The notes under the pieces: model-generated
What the model was told of the DNA's origin: nothing
The model's database searches: none
What the model saw: only the letters and a program-made list of their open reading frames with translations
Shown: piece by piece, positions 22,407 to 34,073 of the stretch
Layout of the letters: every line of letters starts with the position of its first letter
Position numbering within the stretch: the stretch's first letter is position 1
Translations under genes and position numbers: made by a program
NCBI GenBank assembly: GCA_021464245.1
Contig: JADCRB010000037.1
Coordinates: 124,001-188,000, forward strand
Direction of reading: 5' to 3'
Origin: Carallia brachiata
Taxonomy: Eukaryota > Streptophyta > Magnoliopsida > Malpighiales > Rhizophoraceae
Length of the DNA: 64,000 nt

Positions 22407-24050
22407 GTAATCTTTATATGTATGTCTGCATTACAGTAGATAACAATGAAGTTGTGCATGGGTGCCATTGTTTTTCATAGGTTGAATACGTATGGATATT
22501 CTTCACTTTGTGGAAAGACAATTTGATAATCTGTGATGAAGGTTCCCAGACTATGAACACTGTTAAATTTACCATGTAAAATCAGACTCTGGGTAATAAA
22601 TTCATGGTGCTATACTGAAGAGACCAAGTTTCGGAACGGATTGATGCATCACTTGTTGCTTTCCATTTGTGCCTCTCACCATCTTTATATGTCTAACACA
22701 ATTTCCTGTGTTATTGGTCAATCAATTTAGTCTTAAAGTTCACCATAAGAATTCAGTTTTGCTGATAGCATTCCTTGTCTTTGGCGCTGCTACTAAGCTT
22801 GTAATGCTGGATTCAGTGTTTTTTTTTTTTTTTTTGGGTCATTTTGCTAATCTGCAAGCTATTCTCTGACCTTCCAGTGACATTGGCGATAGTACTAGGG
22901 GACTCTCATCAGCCGGAACTAACATTGAGCAGGGGTTCTGCCCCTTGGATAACTTCACAAGTATTTCACTGCTGCCCCTAGGACAACTTCTTGATTATTT
23001 CAGTATATTGTATCTTGATATGATCTAATGACAGGTTATAAGCTGTACAATTTAGTGTGAATATTTGGTCTACAGTAGGCATTTATCCCAGTTCTATTTA
23101 ATATGAAGACTCCCAATATCTTGCTTTCTTTATCATGATGCTTGTTTGCTTTGGCATGCATCCTGTGACAAAATGATGTGAATGGTGATTTCGATAAATT
23201 CCATGATTAACTGCACGCTGAACCATAAGCTTGGACCAATTAAAAATAGTGTGTGGAGCGACAATCAGCTCGTATGTTGACAAGCCAATTATACATTTTG
23301 GCCGAAGTGTTCTGGGAAATTTGACATTTCTGAAAACAGATTTAGGATCAATCCCATTTATTTGTCCCACTTCTGTATGTTTCAAAGCAACATAGTCTCC
23401 TACAGGAAGTGACGAGCACTAACCTATATTAATAATCAGCAACCTAATAGGATGCGACCTATCAATTCACTGCGACACCCTGTTCTAATGTTCTTTCAAA
23501 AAGGCCCTTTACGAAACCCCTCCTCTCTTTCAAAAACAAGGTCCAACTCTCAAGTGCAACGTTACTGAAAAAGTGTGCCTTAAATAATGTAGAATGGATT
23601 TTATTCCTGACTGTTTGCTTAAACGAATAGGTCTACGGAACCACAGCCAAATCCTAGTCGCTGACGTGAAAAGGAGACTTCACGGAGAAGGAATTAACCG
23701 AATTAATAACATAAGCCAGATTCTCACACTAGTTGGCATTGAACCTACCTGTCCTGTTGCCTAAAAAACGAAACAAAAAAAAAAAAAAAAAAAAGATACC
23801 ATTCTCTACTGTTCAATAAACTTTATTTTCATTCCCCACTTTTCTTTCTTCTTCATCATTCCTTAATGCAAATGTAAAGGAACTGGGAAACAGGCAGCTT
23901 AAAATCGACAAGATTGACGAGTATCCTTCATGATATATGTGTCAAATAGGAATAGCCAATAGAAGAAAGTTTGCAGAGAGAAGACAATCTCAGAACAATT
24001 AAGCACGCAGAGCAATCCCTTCCTCCCTAATTACAGCTTGTAATCAATCA
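22407..24050. other. Intergenic, no supported gene
   Basis: 3' region of the LEA_2 gene, then unannotated sequence with poly-T near 22820 and poly-A near 23776-23795. Short open frames here look like chance. Confidence 0.6.
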
Positions 24051-24308
24051 TTATGCTACTCTCTTCTTTGGTATTCGACCGCCACCCCAGACATAGTCAG
24101 CGATGTGATGCCTGCACTTGAAGGATCCTGGGTGCGTCGACGGAGAGCAGATGCACCACTTTGTAGACCCAACGCCACCGCCAGTCACCTCTCTAGTTGC
24201 TTCCACAGTTACTGCACCAGTTGCCTGCAAAACCTGCAGCCATCCTCGACCCACTACCTGCAGGTCCTCGTCATGGCCATGAACCGAAGGCCCAGACGGG
24301 TAGCACAT
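24051..24308 (-). CDS. Small protein with CxCSPSTHPGSFKC motif
   Basis: An 85-residue frame from MCYPSGPS to RIPKKRVA. Its C-terminal half contains KWCICSPSTHPGSFKCRHH, a strongly conserved signature of a family of small plant proteins often labelled serine-rich-like, and ends in a basic tail. The frame is open for 118 codons upstream of the chosen Met, but that part is low in family resemblance, so the short start is preferred; a longer form starting at 24662 cannot be excluded. The two Cys pairs suggest metal binding or disulfides, but no function is established. It is a single-exon gene transcribed towards the LEA_2 gene. Confidence 0.62.
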   Translation of the reverse strand: MCYPSGPSVHGHDEDLQVVGRGWLQVLQATGAVTVEATREVTGGGVGSTKWCICSPSTHPGSFKCRHHIADYVWGGGRIPKKRVA

Positions 24309-27031
24309 GTCCTTCCAACCACTGCTCTTCTCCGAGTCTCTAAAACTATTTGATGTTGTTAGACGAGAGACTTTGGAAATAAAAGAAAAGGAAACCGAAT
24401 ATATGGAGAATATAAGGTTATTTAAAGGTGAGGAAAGGAAGTGACTTAAATGGGAGATGCTAAGCAAGGTTTGGCTTTCAGGTCGTAAAGGGTTTTTTAG
24501 GCAGATTCGATTCCTTCGCTGAAAGGGTTTGGCTTTCTGTTTTTTCGCTTTTATCAGGTGCCTGCGGGTGCATGCGTCGGTTAAGCTGACGATTCCCGTC
24601 GGTGAGATTGCCCCATAGCCAAACAATGACCTAATCTTCACAACAAAGCCACGAATAGGCACAGGCCGACCGCCGTTCGTCCCTGAAAAATCGAGAGCAT
24701 TTCATTTAACACGTGGCATCGAAAGAGCCACATGGAAACTGTAGGTGGATCCCCATCCATGCAATGCCCCCACTCTTCATGTGCAAAGTGGCAAGGGCAT
24801 CGAGCTGTGCTACGTGCTTGCCTTACGTGGTGTCGATTGAGGATAGGAAATTTGTTATGGTGGTTTTTTTGGGTGTGTTAGGCTTCAATCACTTAAGTGG
24901 GTTTTTGATTCGCGATGTCTCCGTTACGATAAGGATGCTGTTTTTGTGTTTTTCTAGTAAGAGTTATCAAACTAAAATTTGTAAACCTGAAAATTTAGTC
25001 CGTTTTAGATAATAGCGACGCAGCTGGGCGGCGGGTGGGTAGATTCATGCATCGAATGTTGCGAGAGAATCATTATCACCCAATTAATACCTCCTGTAAA
25101 GAAAGTTTTTTCTTTATTCAAATTTAAAAAATAATTTCATGATTAGGATGGAAGCCTCCAAATAATGGTTGTAACATGTGAAGCCGACAATTTCCATTAA
25201 ACATCGAATTCTCGTATGTTCCATTTGATGACATAAAATGGTCTACAATTTTTGTCTTCTTGACATCCATTAGACTGAAATAGGCATTAATTTAGTTCTA
25301 AATTTTTTAAAATTTTTTTAATATAATCTTAAATATTATGCTATTTCATTTAAGTCTGATAACTTAAAATTTCATCTCAATTCAATGTTTTTTTAAACAA
25401 AAAAACAAATAAAATACTTAGAACCATATTAAAAAAATAAGTACAAAAGGTTTAGCACCAAATTGGTGCTTATTCCCATTAAGGTCTTGTATGATAGAAG
25501 AGTCTTTTTCTTTTTTTTTTTTTTTCTTTTTTTTGGTTATACATGAAGCTGCTAAGACCCAGTACAATCAACAAAATACTTTAAAGTATCCCATGGCGCG
25601 GCAAATGAACGCCAACCACAACCTGTCGTGAGAGCTGACAAACTTCAGGCAGGGGCTCAGCAAACAAGTGGAAGCCCCATTGTAATGAAAAAGCATGGAA
25701 CTTTTTTTTTTTTTTGTTTTTTTTTTTTGTGGATTATGAGTTGGGCCTGTTTTAGGCTCGATTCCAAATTGGCCTCGAAAGCCCATATCCAATCTCTTGG
25801 TCTTTGGGTTACAAAGACCCACAGAGCTCACACGAGACGACTGCGTGGAAGATGGAGGGAGCCCATGTCCAATCTCTGTTATATTATATATAGTCTCGTT
25901 AGGGGGGAAAACAAAGAAAAAGCACGCACTCCTGGAGACTTGTCGCCGTCAGGACAGCCCATTTCGTCTTAACAATTGAGCTTTTTTTTTTTGAAGAAAA
26001 GGTTTGGTACCTACGTATTGGTATACGGAAAATATATATATAATATGACGGACTTGATCATTTTTAAATCAAAATGTAAAATATAATATAAAAAATTAAT
26101 ACTTTATTTTTTATTATAAAAATAATAAGTATAGTTATAAAAATAATTAAAAAGTATACTTTTTCTATGTACCATCTATATATTAGCCTTGTATACTAAA
26201 ATCAAGCCTTTTTCTTTTTTTTTGGGGGGGTAATTGTAGACTGTTTCCTTCTTTCGCTGTCTGATTCTGAAATTGTGAAATATAAATGAATTGAAGTCCG
26301 CATTTCCAATACTCTATTCCCAAATCGTAGGCAAATCAATATTCAAACAGGCAATTCCATAAAAAAGACAACGTGGATGCAAACAATATGTCCGTGTCGT
26401 GCAAATACGAGTCTCTAGTTCTAGAGAGTCGACTCGTCGTCTGAGATACGCTTACCCCAATTGGAACTTAGGGCTGAGAATCTTGGCATACAACTGAAAC
26501 GTTAAACGCCGTGGGGCGATGCTATACAGTTTTTTTTTTTTTCATTTTTTTTAATTTTTAGTTTTGCCACATAATTTAATTTTATATGATATTAAAATGA
26601 TTACGCAGTTTATTTAATAATATTTAACATTTTATTTTTTTTAAATAAAAATTTTTAATCAACGACACGTAATAATTTAATTATACTTTAATTTTTACTT
26701 TAAAATCCCAACAATTATTACACTTTTTTTTTTCCGGGTCAATAGACAGCCGATGAAGTCAAAAATCTCGTGTTCATAACGCGTCAAGTCAACTTTTCCC
26801 CCTCGCAACCTTACTTGCTAAGAAATTTCGGTTAGTAAACGACATCACCCCGCCCCCTCAAATTCCAATAAATATAAATTGTTCATTGCCTCGGCCTGCC
26901 TTCTCCAGTACTTAACCATCTTCTTCTCGTTTCTTGTACCTAAACCCATCTGAAATCTGAAATCTTCTGTCTTGTTATTTGGCTTTAATTCAGATACCAC
27001 TCTATTTCAATCGTCTCCGTTTGATCTGAAA
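24309..27031. other. Intergenic and AGP promoter region
   Basis: No supported gene. Several long T tracts occur at 25501-25540 and 25703-25730. A TATA-like aatataaat at 26871-26879 lies about 150 bases before the arabinogalactan peptide start and is a plausible promoter element. Confidence 0.5.
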
Positions 27032-27330
27032 ATGTTTTCAGCAAAATTGGTTGCTCTTCCGATCATCTGCTTTATTTTGTTGGCAATCTCGCAACTTGGT
27101 TATGGCCAAGTAATGGCTCCTACACCTGCACCAGAAGGTCCATCCAACGATGGTACGCGTCTTTCCTTTATATAAGCTCCCTGTTTTGCATTTCCATTCT
27201 TATTTCGTAACAGCAAATTTTTAAAGCTAATATAAATTTTGGTTTTGTGTCTGCAGGATACACAATCGATCAAGGAATTGCTTACGTCCTTATGTTTGTG
27301 GCCCTTGCTGTAACATACCTCTTACATTGA
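27032..27330 (+). CDS. Arabinogalactan peptide (AGP16/20 type), GPI-anchored
   Basis: Two exons, 27032-27152 and 27257-27330, joined by a 104-bp gt-ag intron, encode 64 residues. An N-terminal signal peptide (about 1-25, ending GYGQ) precedes a very short mature peptide, VMAPTPAPEGPSNDG. Its AP/TP dipeptides are the expected sites of Pro hydroxylation and arabinogalactan addition. The C-terminus (GIAYVLMFVALAVTYLLH) is a hydrophobic GPI-anchor signal. The layout and the TIDQGIAYVLM signature match the AGP16/20/22 group of arabinogalactan peptides, which sit on the outer plasma membrane and wall. It is complete with no defects. A purine/pyrimidine tract follows at 27480-27525. Confidence 0.92.
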
Positions 27331-27728
27331 CATTTCTTCATTTGGCTTTTGATGTGTATGTATATATTCTTTAATTATCATTGTCTCCTTAAATTCACGT
27401 GGAGAAATTGCTACGTTGTATCTATGGATTCATCGTTTAACTTGACAAGTAACTATGACGAAAATAGATTTTCTTTTTCTTTAATTCTTTGTTTTCTTTC
27501 TTTCTTTCCTTTTTTTTTTTTTTTTTCACAAATACGATGAAATCATGTTGTTTTCTTTGATTTGTTATTTTTTATTTATAGGGAGCTACTACATACACCG
27601 ATCATCTTACACCGAGAGTTATTTACAGTACGGTGGAATGTGAGCTGGCAGTGAGTATTCAATTCAAAAAATTGTAAGCAACTCTCCTACGTGTATTACA
27701 CGTATTACACGTGGATTCATAATAAATA

Positions 27729-27985
27729 GTGAATAGAGAATATAAAAAAAAAATTGTTACGAGATAGACATTAATAGATAAACTGTGTTCACACGTACCT
27801 GATTTATATAATTGTAATTATTTTTTATATAATCGTAACTAAAAAAATATAAAATAAAAAATAATAATATTTTTTATGTTATTTTTTATCGTTATAATTA
27901 TACAAAAAAAAATACTTACAATTATATAAATTAGAAACATATAAACACGTTCTTCTCACCTACGTCTGTCTACTATTTTTTCCCT
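27729..27985. mobile_element. AT-rich foldback MITE, copy 1
   Basis: The left arm atttatataattgtaattatt (from about 27802) is mirrored by aatacttacaattatataaat near 27910-27931, around a central run of taaaaaatataaaataaaaa and ttttttatgttattttttat. The outer parts also pair weakly (acgagatagacatt against its complement in cgtctgtctact). A related core is present in ALDH intron 4 near 48215-48330, so this is a dispersed family. Confidence 0.55.
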
Positions 27986-28899
27986 ATCACAAATTTTAAT
28001 TAATTGAATCACTTCAAAAACGATTTCTGCCGACTTCTTGCTTTTTTTCCTATCGTCTTCAATATCAGATCTGCCTCTATATCCTCAAAATTCCAGGAAA
28101 CCTACTGCTACTGACAAATCTTGCTTGCTGCCCTCTTATACTCTACCGCATCAACCTCTTCTCAGCTTTTGTTCGGATCATCAATAATTTCCTCCTTCCA
28201 ACAACACCCAGCCATCACCATGGAGTTTTGCTCATGAAGTCGACCTTTCTTCTCGCTAGAGCATAGACAGCGGTGCGAGAACGATCAATTTCTCTGTTTT
28301 GAACCTAGGTTTTTTGGGGCAAAACCAGTGGCCGACACTGAAGCTTCCATTTTCCACGTTTTCGTGTCCACTTATTCCTTCAATCCACGTCGATAATGCT
28401 TTCTCTTTCTTCCACATCATCTGCGTTGAAGTGTCGTGCACAGTATACGTTGACGTAACTTTTCCGTTATTTATATATAATGTTGTTGATGAGATGGCAT
28501 CTTTATCATCTGACATCCCATTGACAATCAAAACGAATAAAAATCGAAGTATTCTAATATACACCCTAAGCCCCTAAGCTTTGAAAAAATAAAGGGGCTC
28601 AGACTAATAAATCCGAGTGCTGGCGACCAAAACCCAACGAAAGTCACTATTGCCTTCACTCGATCACATCGAGAGTCGATGTCGATTGACCCGATTATCA
28701 ATCAAATATTATTAATTAATTAAAGTGCAGGCAACAGCGTTTTACGGTGGCGTCATCAAAGCCAAACCCAAAGTTTGTTTTTGATTTTCCGAACTTTCCA
28801 TAGCCAATGAAAGGGGCATAGGATTGCAAATCCCCCCACAGTGCCTACTCCCTACAAATAAGAAAAAAAAAACGCTCTTACTATCTCAACCATTTTATC

Positions 28900-29045
28900 T
28901 CGAGATTTCTTGTAAATAAAAATATAATTGTTATTTTTTAAATTACGATTGATATTTTTAAAATATAAAAATAAAAATTATTTTAAAAATATTAATTCTC
29001 ATTTTAAAAATAACAGTTTTAATTTCAATCGAAATAAAATTTGAC
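28900..29045. repeat. Relative of the 21-bp modular hairpin, copy 7 (outside the MULE)
   Basis: Reads attgttattttttaaattacgattgatatttttaaaat, then the inverted arm aaaaatattaattctcattttaaaaataacagttttaatttc. Module order and spacing match the MULE copies, but tgaaac has drifted to taaaat. Confidence 0.55.
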
Positions 29046-30674
29046 ACACAAACTGTCAAGAAAATTACATTTTCTCAAGAAAAAAGTACATGTAATTCAC
29101 GCAGACACAAGCCATTTTCCTTTCCTTTTTTTTTTTTTAGTCGACATATATTTGATTAATCGAACACATGTTCATATTATGTCCAACACAGATACAAGAA
29201 CAAATTAAGTGTGCATCACATTAATTCAGTGTCGTCTTGACTAAGGGAAAAAAAAATAAATACAACCAGTACCACACACTAACATAGACACTCAAAGTAC
29301 CCCGAACTGTCTCACATTCTTGCCCATTGATTGCATTATAACACATACGTTAGTACATTACTACTACCTCCAATAACACAGGTAGACTATTAAGGTTGAA
29401 AAGCAACCTTCCAAATCTTTTTTTTTTGTTCCCCAACTTTACCCATTCTTGTGTTTGTTTAACTTTTGGGGTTCAATATTTCGAATTTTAATCTTGAATA
29501 TAACATAATCCTACTTTTTGTGCCGTGTTGGTATTTTTAAACCAGTTGTTTTAGCATGTATAGAGCAAAAATATTTTGTAAGTTGTTTGCTTTCCTTTTA
29601 ACTCTTCCCCTTATTGGGTTCTTTAACTTATATGAATTTAGTCATCTCAAAAAAAAAAAACTTATATGAATTTACTATTTCATATTTACGTTGTGAAGCT
29701 CTTCAAACCATTGTTTTTAAATCCAGACCAAACCCTATCCCAGTTTGTGATTCGGATCAGTGGGTAAACGACCTGACCAACAACTTGCCGGTCGGATGGG
29801 GAAGCAATTCTTGTTTTTTTTGTTTTGTTTTTTAATAATTAGTATTTTTATATTATGTAAAAATGTATAAAATGTTATTAAAATACTATTTAAGTCTATT
29901 ATGAGTATTCTCAATAAATAATGTAATTGTATGCAATTTTGGTACGAGTTTTGCTTGTCAAGGATACAATTTCTCAGAAAGGGGTATTTTGTTTTAGATG
30001 CTTTTAAGATTTGAAAATTTTGCAACGATAAGCACTTAAAGTGGGAGTCAAGAAACGGACCGCAGTTAAAAGTGTTTTCGTAACTCTTATACTATGTTTG
30101 GATTGTTAGAAAATTGTGAGAAAATAAAATTATTAGAGTAATGAGAAAGTTGTGAGAAAGAAAATGATAAGAAAGAAAATGAATGGTAATTTGTGAAAAA
30201 AAAAGTAAATGTTTGTTGTTTAAATTGATGAAAAAGTTGTGAAAAAATATTACAATAATGATAATATTTTTAATTAAAATTTTCCAATCATTTTCTTTTC
30301 TTATCAAATTCTCTCAAATCAAACAAACCATTAATGTTGCTTCAAGTGCAAAAGTTAGTTATTGTAATAATAATTAATTTGCAAATTCCATTACTGTCAG
30401 TTAATTTATTTTTACCTGTTTTATGTAATGAGAGTCTAGTTAAGCCTTGGCGCGATGGTCTCTACACGTTGAATTGATCCGCGTGTTCTAGGAAAATTCA
30501 GTCAAAGCTGTTTTCCCAGTTTATGTGCTATCAGACCGCAATTGTGCCAATTTTCCAGTGGCAGATGGTAACATGCCTACGTAATTACTGAAAGATGGGT
30601 GGATTCTATTTGTAGCTCGACTGCACTGGGCAGGTATTATATAAATTTAGAATAAAAATTAGTGTTCCGGTAAT

Positions 30675-30840
30675 TTTTGTCCTGCGATTTATTCTAATCG
30701 AAACGGTAACTAATATTTTTAAAATGAACACTGATATTTTTAAAATACTTGTTATTTTTACATTTTGAAAATATCAGTTGTCATTTAAGAAATAACAGTT
30801 ACAGTTTTTTTCAAAATATTTCTGAGATAAAATGTTTGAA
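30675..30840. repeat. Relative of the 21-bp modular hairpin, copy 8 (outside the MULE)
   Basis: Begins gtcctgcgatttattctaatcgaaac, then aactaatatttttaaaatgaacactgatatttttaaaa, and closes with ttgaaaatatcagttgtcatttaagaaataacagttacag. The outer end resembles the diverged arm at 8425-8468. Confidence 0.6.
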
Positions 30841-31955
30841 ATATGTACGGCTCGTATATTTTTGCCGGCGTATTTGTTCCATTTATTTTCTAATAAAGCA
30901 ATCATAGGATCTCTATTAATCTAGTGGAGTTATGAAGATGGGTTATTTTCTGCCATTCTGGTCTTGTGCTTTGGCGGGAGACAGTACATTTGTCCTCCCA
31001 AGCGTTTTAGTTTTTCGCAATGTATTCTCAAATGTTGATCCATTTCTATTAGTCCTAATCATTATGGTTCTATTTCAATTGAGTCCAATTAGTAAGAAAA
31101 TACTGTTAAACCGTTAAATGTGTATCTTGATCAAATAAAAATAATAATAAAATAGTTGAAATACATATTGGCTAAACAATTAAATAAATAAAAAACGCAT
31201 TAGAAGTGCATGTATTTCTTGCCCAAAATGAACCCCAAATACAAACCACCACCCCTCCTCCCCTACCCCCCAAATCCTCGTTCTCTTCCTCCTCCTTGTC
31301 TTTCCTCTTTATTGGCATAAAGTGGTGGTGGTGGTAGTAGTTGTTTCTATTTAGGGTTGGTTTGTGTAGAAAATATAGTTTTAATACATATTTGGTTTAT
31401 TTTATTATTTTTTATTTGGTAAATACACACGTTCAATAATTCGATTACCAATTGGACTTCATTAAAAGAGAATCATAATGTTTAGGACTGAATTAAAACA
31501 GATCAAAAGTTTAGCATGACATTGAAAAATCGAAACATTTGGGACAAAAGAACATACTTATCCCCACGCTTGGCTAATTGCATCGCTCTTTTGTGCACAA
31601 AATTTAATCACAAGTTATGTGGCTACGTGCTTGGTTGGTTGGCTATCATGTGCTTGTGGTTGGATATGGAATTGGGTTCAAATGCATCTGGATATATCGT
31701 GGACAAAGTCCACTTGTCCACATCTATTGGAGTCTTGCACATTTCAACTTACTTTCGCGCTTGTTTTACTACATCAACTGAATTACTTCTGACTTCAGAT
31801 TCTCTGCCTTTTTAATCGGCTTGCCAAATTAGACTACTAATAATAGTCTTGCAGGCAAACCCCACCAACCTTTAATGAGGGAGTGCCCATTTCAACTACC
31901 TATCTATGCGATATTTAGTCGTCTTCCTGTAAAGTTGTTCTTACATTTTAATACA

Positions 31956-32243
31956 ATGGATGTCAGAAATTGGTGCAATTCAGGCTATGATAGAGTTGAC
32001 CCGGGGAGCTCACCGTCTGCCAGATTGAACATGCTAAGATATTGGAAGGTATTTTGGATGAAGCTCATGGACGAAAGGAAGAAATTTTTTAACTTTCCCA
32101 CCCAGCCCCGGATGTTGGCTCCTTACGACGAATACAACTACTCGCAGAATTTTGATCAAGGGTCTGTGCTTGATGATCCTGATATCCTTCCTCCATCCTT
32201 TTCCGTTAAGTTTGCTGATCCTTGGAAGAGAGGTGTTGTGTGA
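31956..32243 (+). CDS. Small plant protein with YSQNFDQG / SFSVKFADP motifs
   Basis: A 95-residue single-exon frame starting MDVRNWCNSGYDRV. It has a basic-aromatic centre (RYWKVFWMKLMDERKKFF) and the signature PYDEYNYSQNFDQG followed by DDPDILPPSFSVKFADP. The same pattern recurs in a family of short plant proteins annotated as stress-induced or uncharacterised; function is not established. The frame continues upstream for 27 codons to another Met at 31875, but the family-like start is the inner one. It lies alone between AT-rich spacers. Confidence 0.65.
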   Translation: MDVRNWCNSGYDRVDPGSSPSARLNMLRYWKVFWMKLMDERKKFFNFPTQPRMLAPYDEYNYSQNFDQGSVLDDPDILPPSFSVKFADPWKRGVV

Positions 32244-34073
32244 TTTGATTCTTTTTTTTCTCTGCATCTCATCATTTTGTGATGATTAAAGACAATTCGT
32301 TGCGTTTATTTTTTGAGGTACTGTGAGTTGTATAGATAAGATGTCTACTGGTGTGCCAAATTGTCACATATTTTTATGTAGTTTCTTTGTCATAATTATT
32401 TGAATGTTAAAAGCATTTTTCATGTTAAAAAAGCACATACTTTTGACTTAAAGCACAACTGAAACTCTGTTTTTTTTTTTTTGATTAATTGAAAATTTGT
32501 GTATATTTTTTGAAGTTCAAACTTTTAATTTTTTATTAAAGTCTTGATCAGTAGTGCATTTCAATCTGCATTGAGATAAATAAAAATTAATTTGAAACTA
32601 AACACAACTAAAATACTATTTGGTGGTAATTTCTGTAACCATGTTTTAAAAACTCAACAACACTCAAAACTAGCTTTAATTCACTAATTGTCTGTAAAAA
32701 GCCATTGTGTGGTTATCATGATGATCACAATCAAGTTAAGCTATTTCATTCAAAGTCGAGGTGCTTTAATGCAATCAATTAATTGGAAAATAAACTTGAT
32801 TTGGTGTTTAATAAAATGAGGGAAAAAAAAAGACAAGACAGAAAATTGATGGCTAGCTTAGCTACACCCTTGACGAGTGACAAAAAAAAAGAAGTAAAAA
32901 AGAATGAAAAAACATGTTAACTAGAGGGGTCATACACGCACCGGCTATTGGGAAACACGGGGATAATGCAGTTTTTTACTTTTTTTTTTTTTTTTCTTTT
33001 TTAACTTTAGTTCATTACACATTAATTTTAAATTTAGTATACATTAATTTAATTTTTATATACATTTTGTATATTATGCATGAATTTTAATATGTTACAT
33101 ATAATTTTAAAAATTTTTATATTTTTATATCTGTTATATATTAACATTATCTTTTACACATATAAATTATTTAAAAATATTAAAAAAATCGATAAAATTC
33201 ATCGTGAATCTCAGTATCTATTCTCTCTCTCTCTTTCTCTTCTGGGTTTGTGTCGTGACTATTTGTCCCATCCGTATATCATTTTTGTATTAACCATTTA
33301 ACTATAGCAACATAAAATGGAAATAAAATAAGAGGATACTATTAGCAGTGATAAAATAATTCAATATCAAATTAAGAACTAAATTAAAGTCCTAAAGGAC
33401 TAAATTACCTTTATATCCGAACTAGCCACTTTAACCACTCACCTTCCGGGAAATGCCACCAGTGCAAGAATTATTCGGCGCGGCGGACAAAATAATTTTT
33501 TTCCCTACATTTCACTTCACTTTAGAAAAATCTTAATAATTTTACTTATGTAATTTTAAAAGAATAATCAAATAACATGAATTATTAAATAATTAAATTT
33601 ATATATAATTAATAAATTATAAGATTTTATTTAATAAAACTATATTTTTGTTTATTATTATCCATTTAAAATTATATAGTATTACTTTTTTATAATATTT
33701 TCATGTTCACAAAACAACATTGAAAATAGAGGCAAACAATTTGTATTTTGTAGCAATTTTTTACTTCATGAACGGCCGAAACTTGATTAAACAATTAAAT
33801 TGAAATTTTGATTTTAAAAAAAAATACAATCAAAACTTGTTTAAAAGAAAATATATCACAAACAAATAAAAATACGCCAAAACGCTCCGTTTCACTCTGG
33901 AAAGTGAATAGCAGGAGGAGCAGCAGACCAGTCCAGTCGGCGTCGTTTTTCTTCGCGACCATTGCTGCACGCATCCGTGGGCGATTGATCGGTAACCTGA
34001 CTCTGATTTTCCATTTATTCATTCCTCGGGTTCATTAATAGAAACGGCATCGTTTAACGGTGGTCTTCCATCC
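32244..34073. other. Intergenic and FRL promoter region
   Basis: AT-rich, no supported gene. Poly-T and AT-only stretches at 32980-33200 and 33530-33700. The last 200 bases before 34074 are more GC-rich and probably hold the FRL 5' UTR. Confidence 0.55.

Larger units (their letters stand above)
27331..31955. other. Intergenic repeats between AGP and the SQNFD-type gene
   Basis: AT-rich spacer of 4.6 kb with two foldback elements (27729-27985 and the 21-bp-family relatives near 28.9 and 30.7 kb). Short frames at 28256-28577, 29614-30025, 30932-31117 and 31516-31815 have no domain or splice support. Confidence 0.55.

Noticed and set aside
31516..31815. Forward frame of 99 codons before the SQNFD-type gene
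   Set aside because: No recognised motif and no transcription or splice cue; likely chance.
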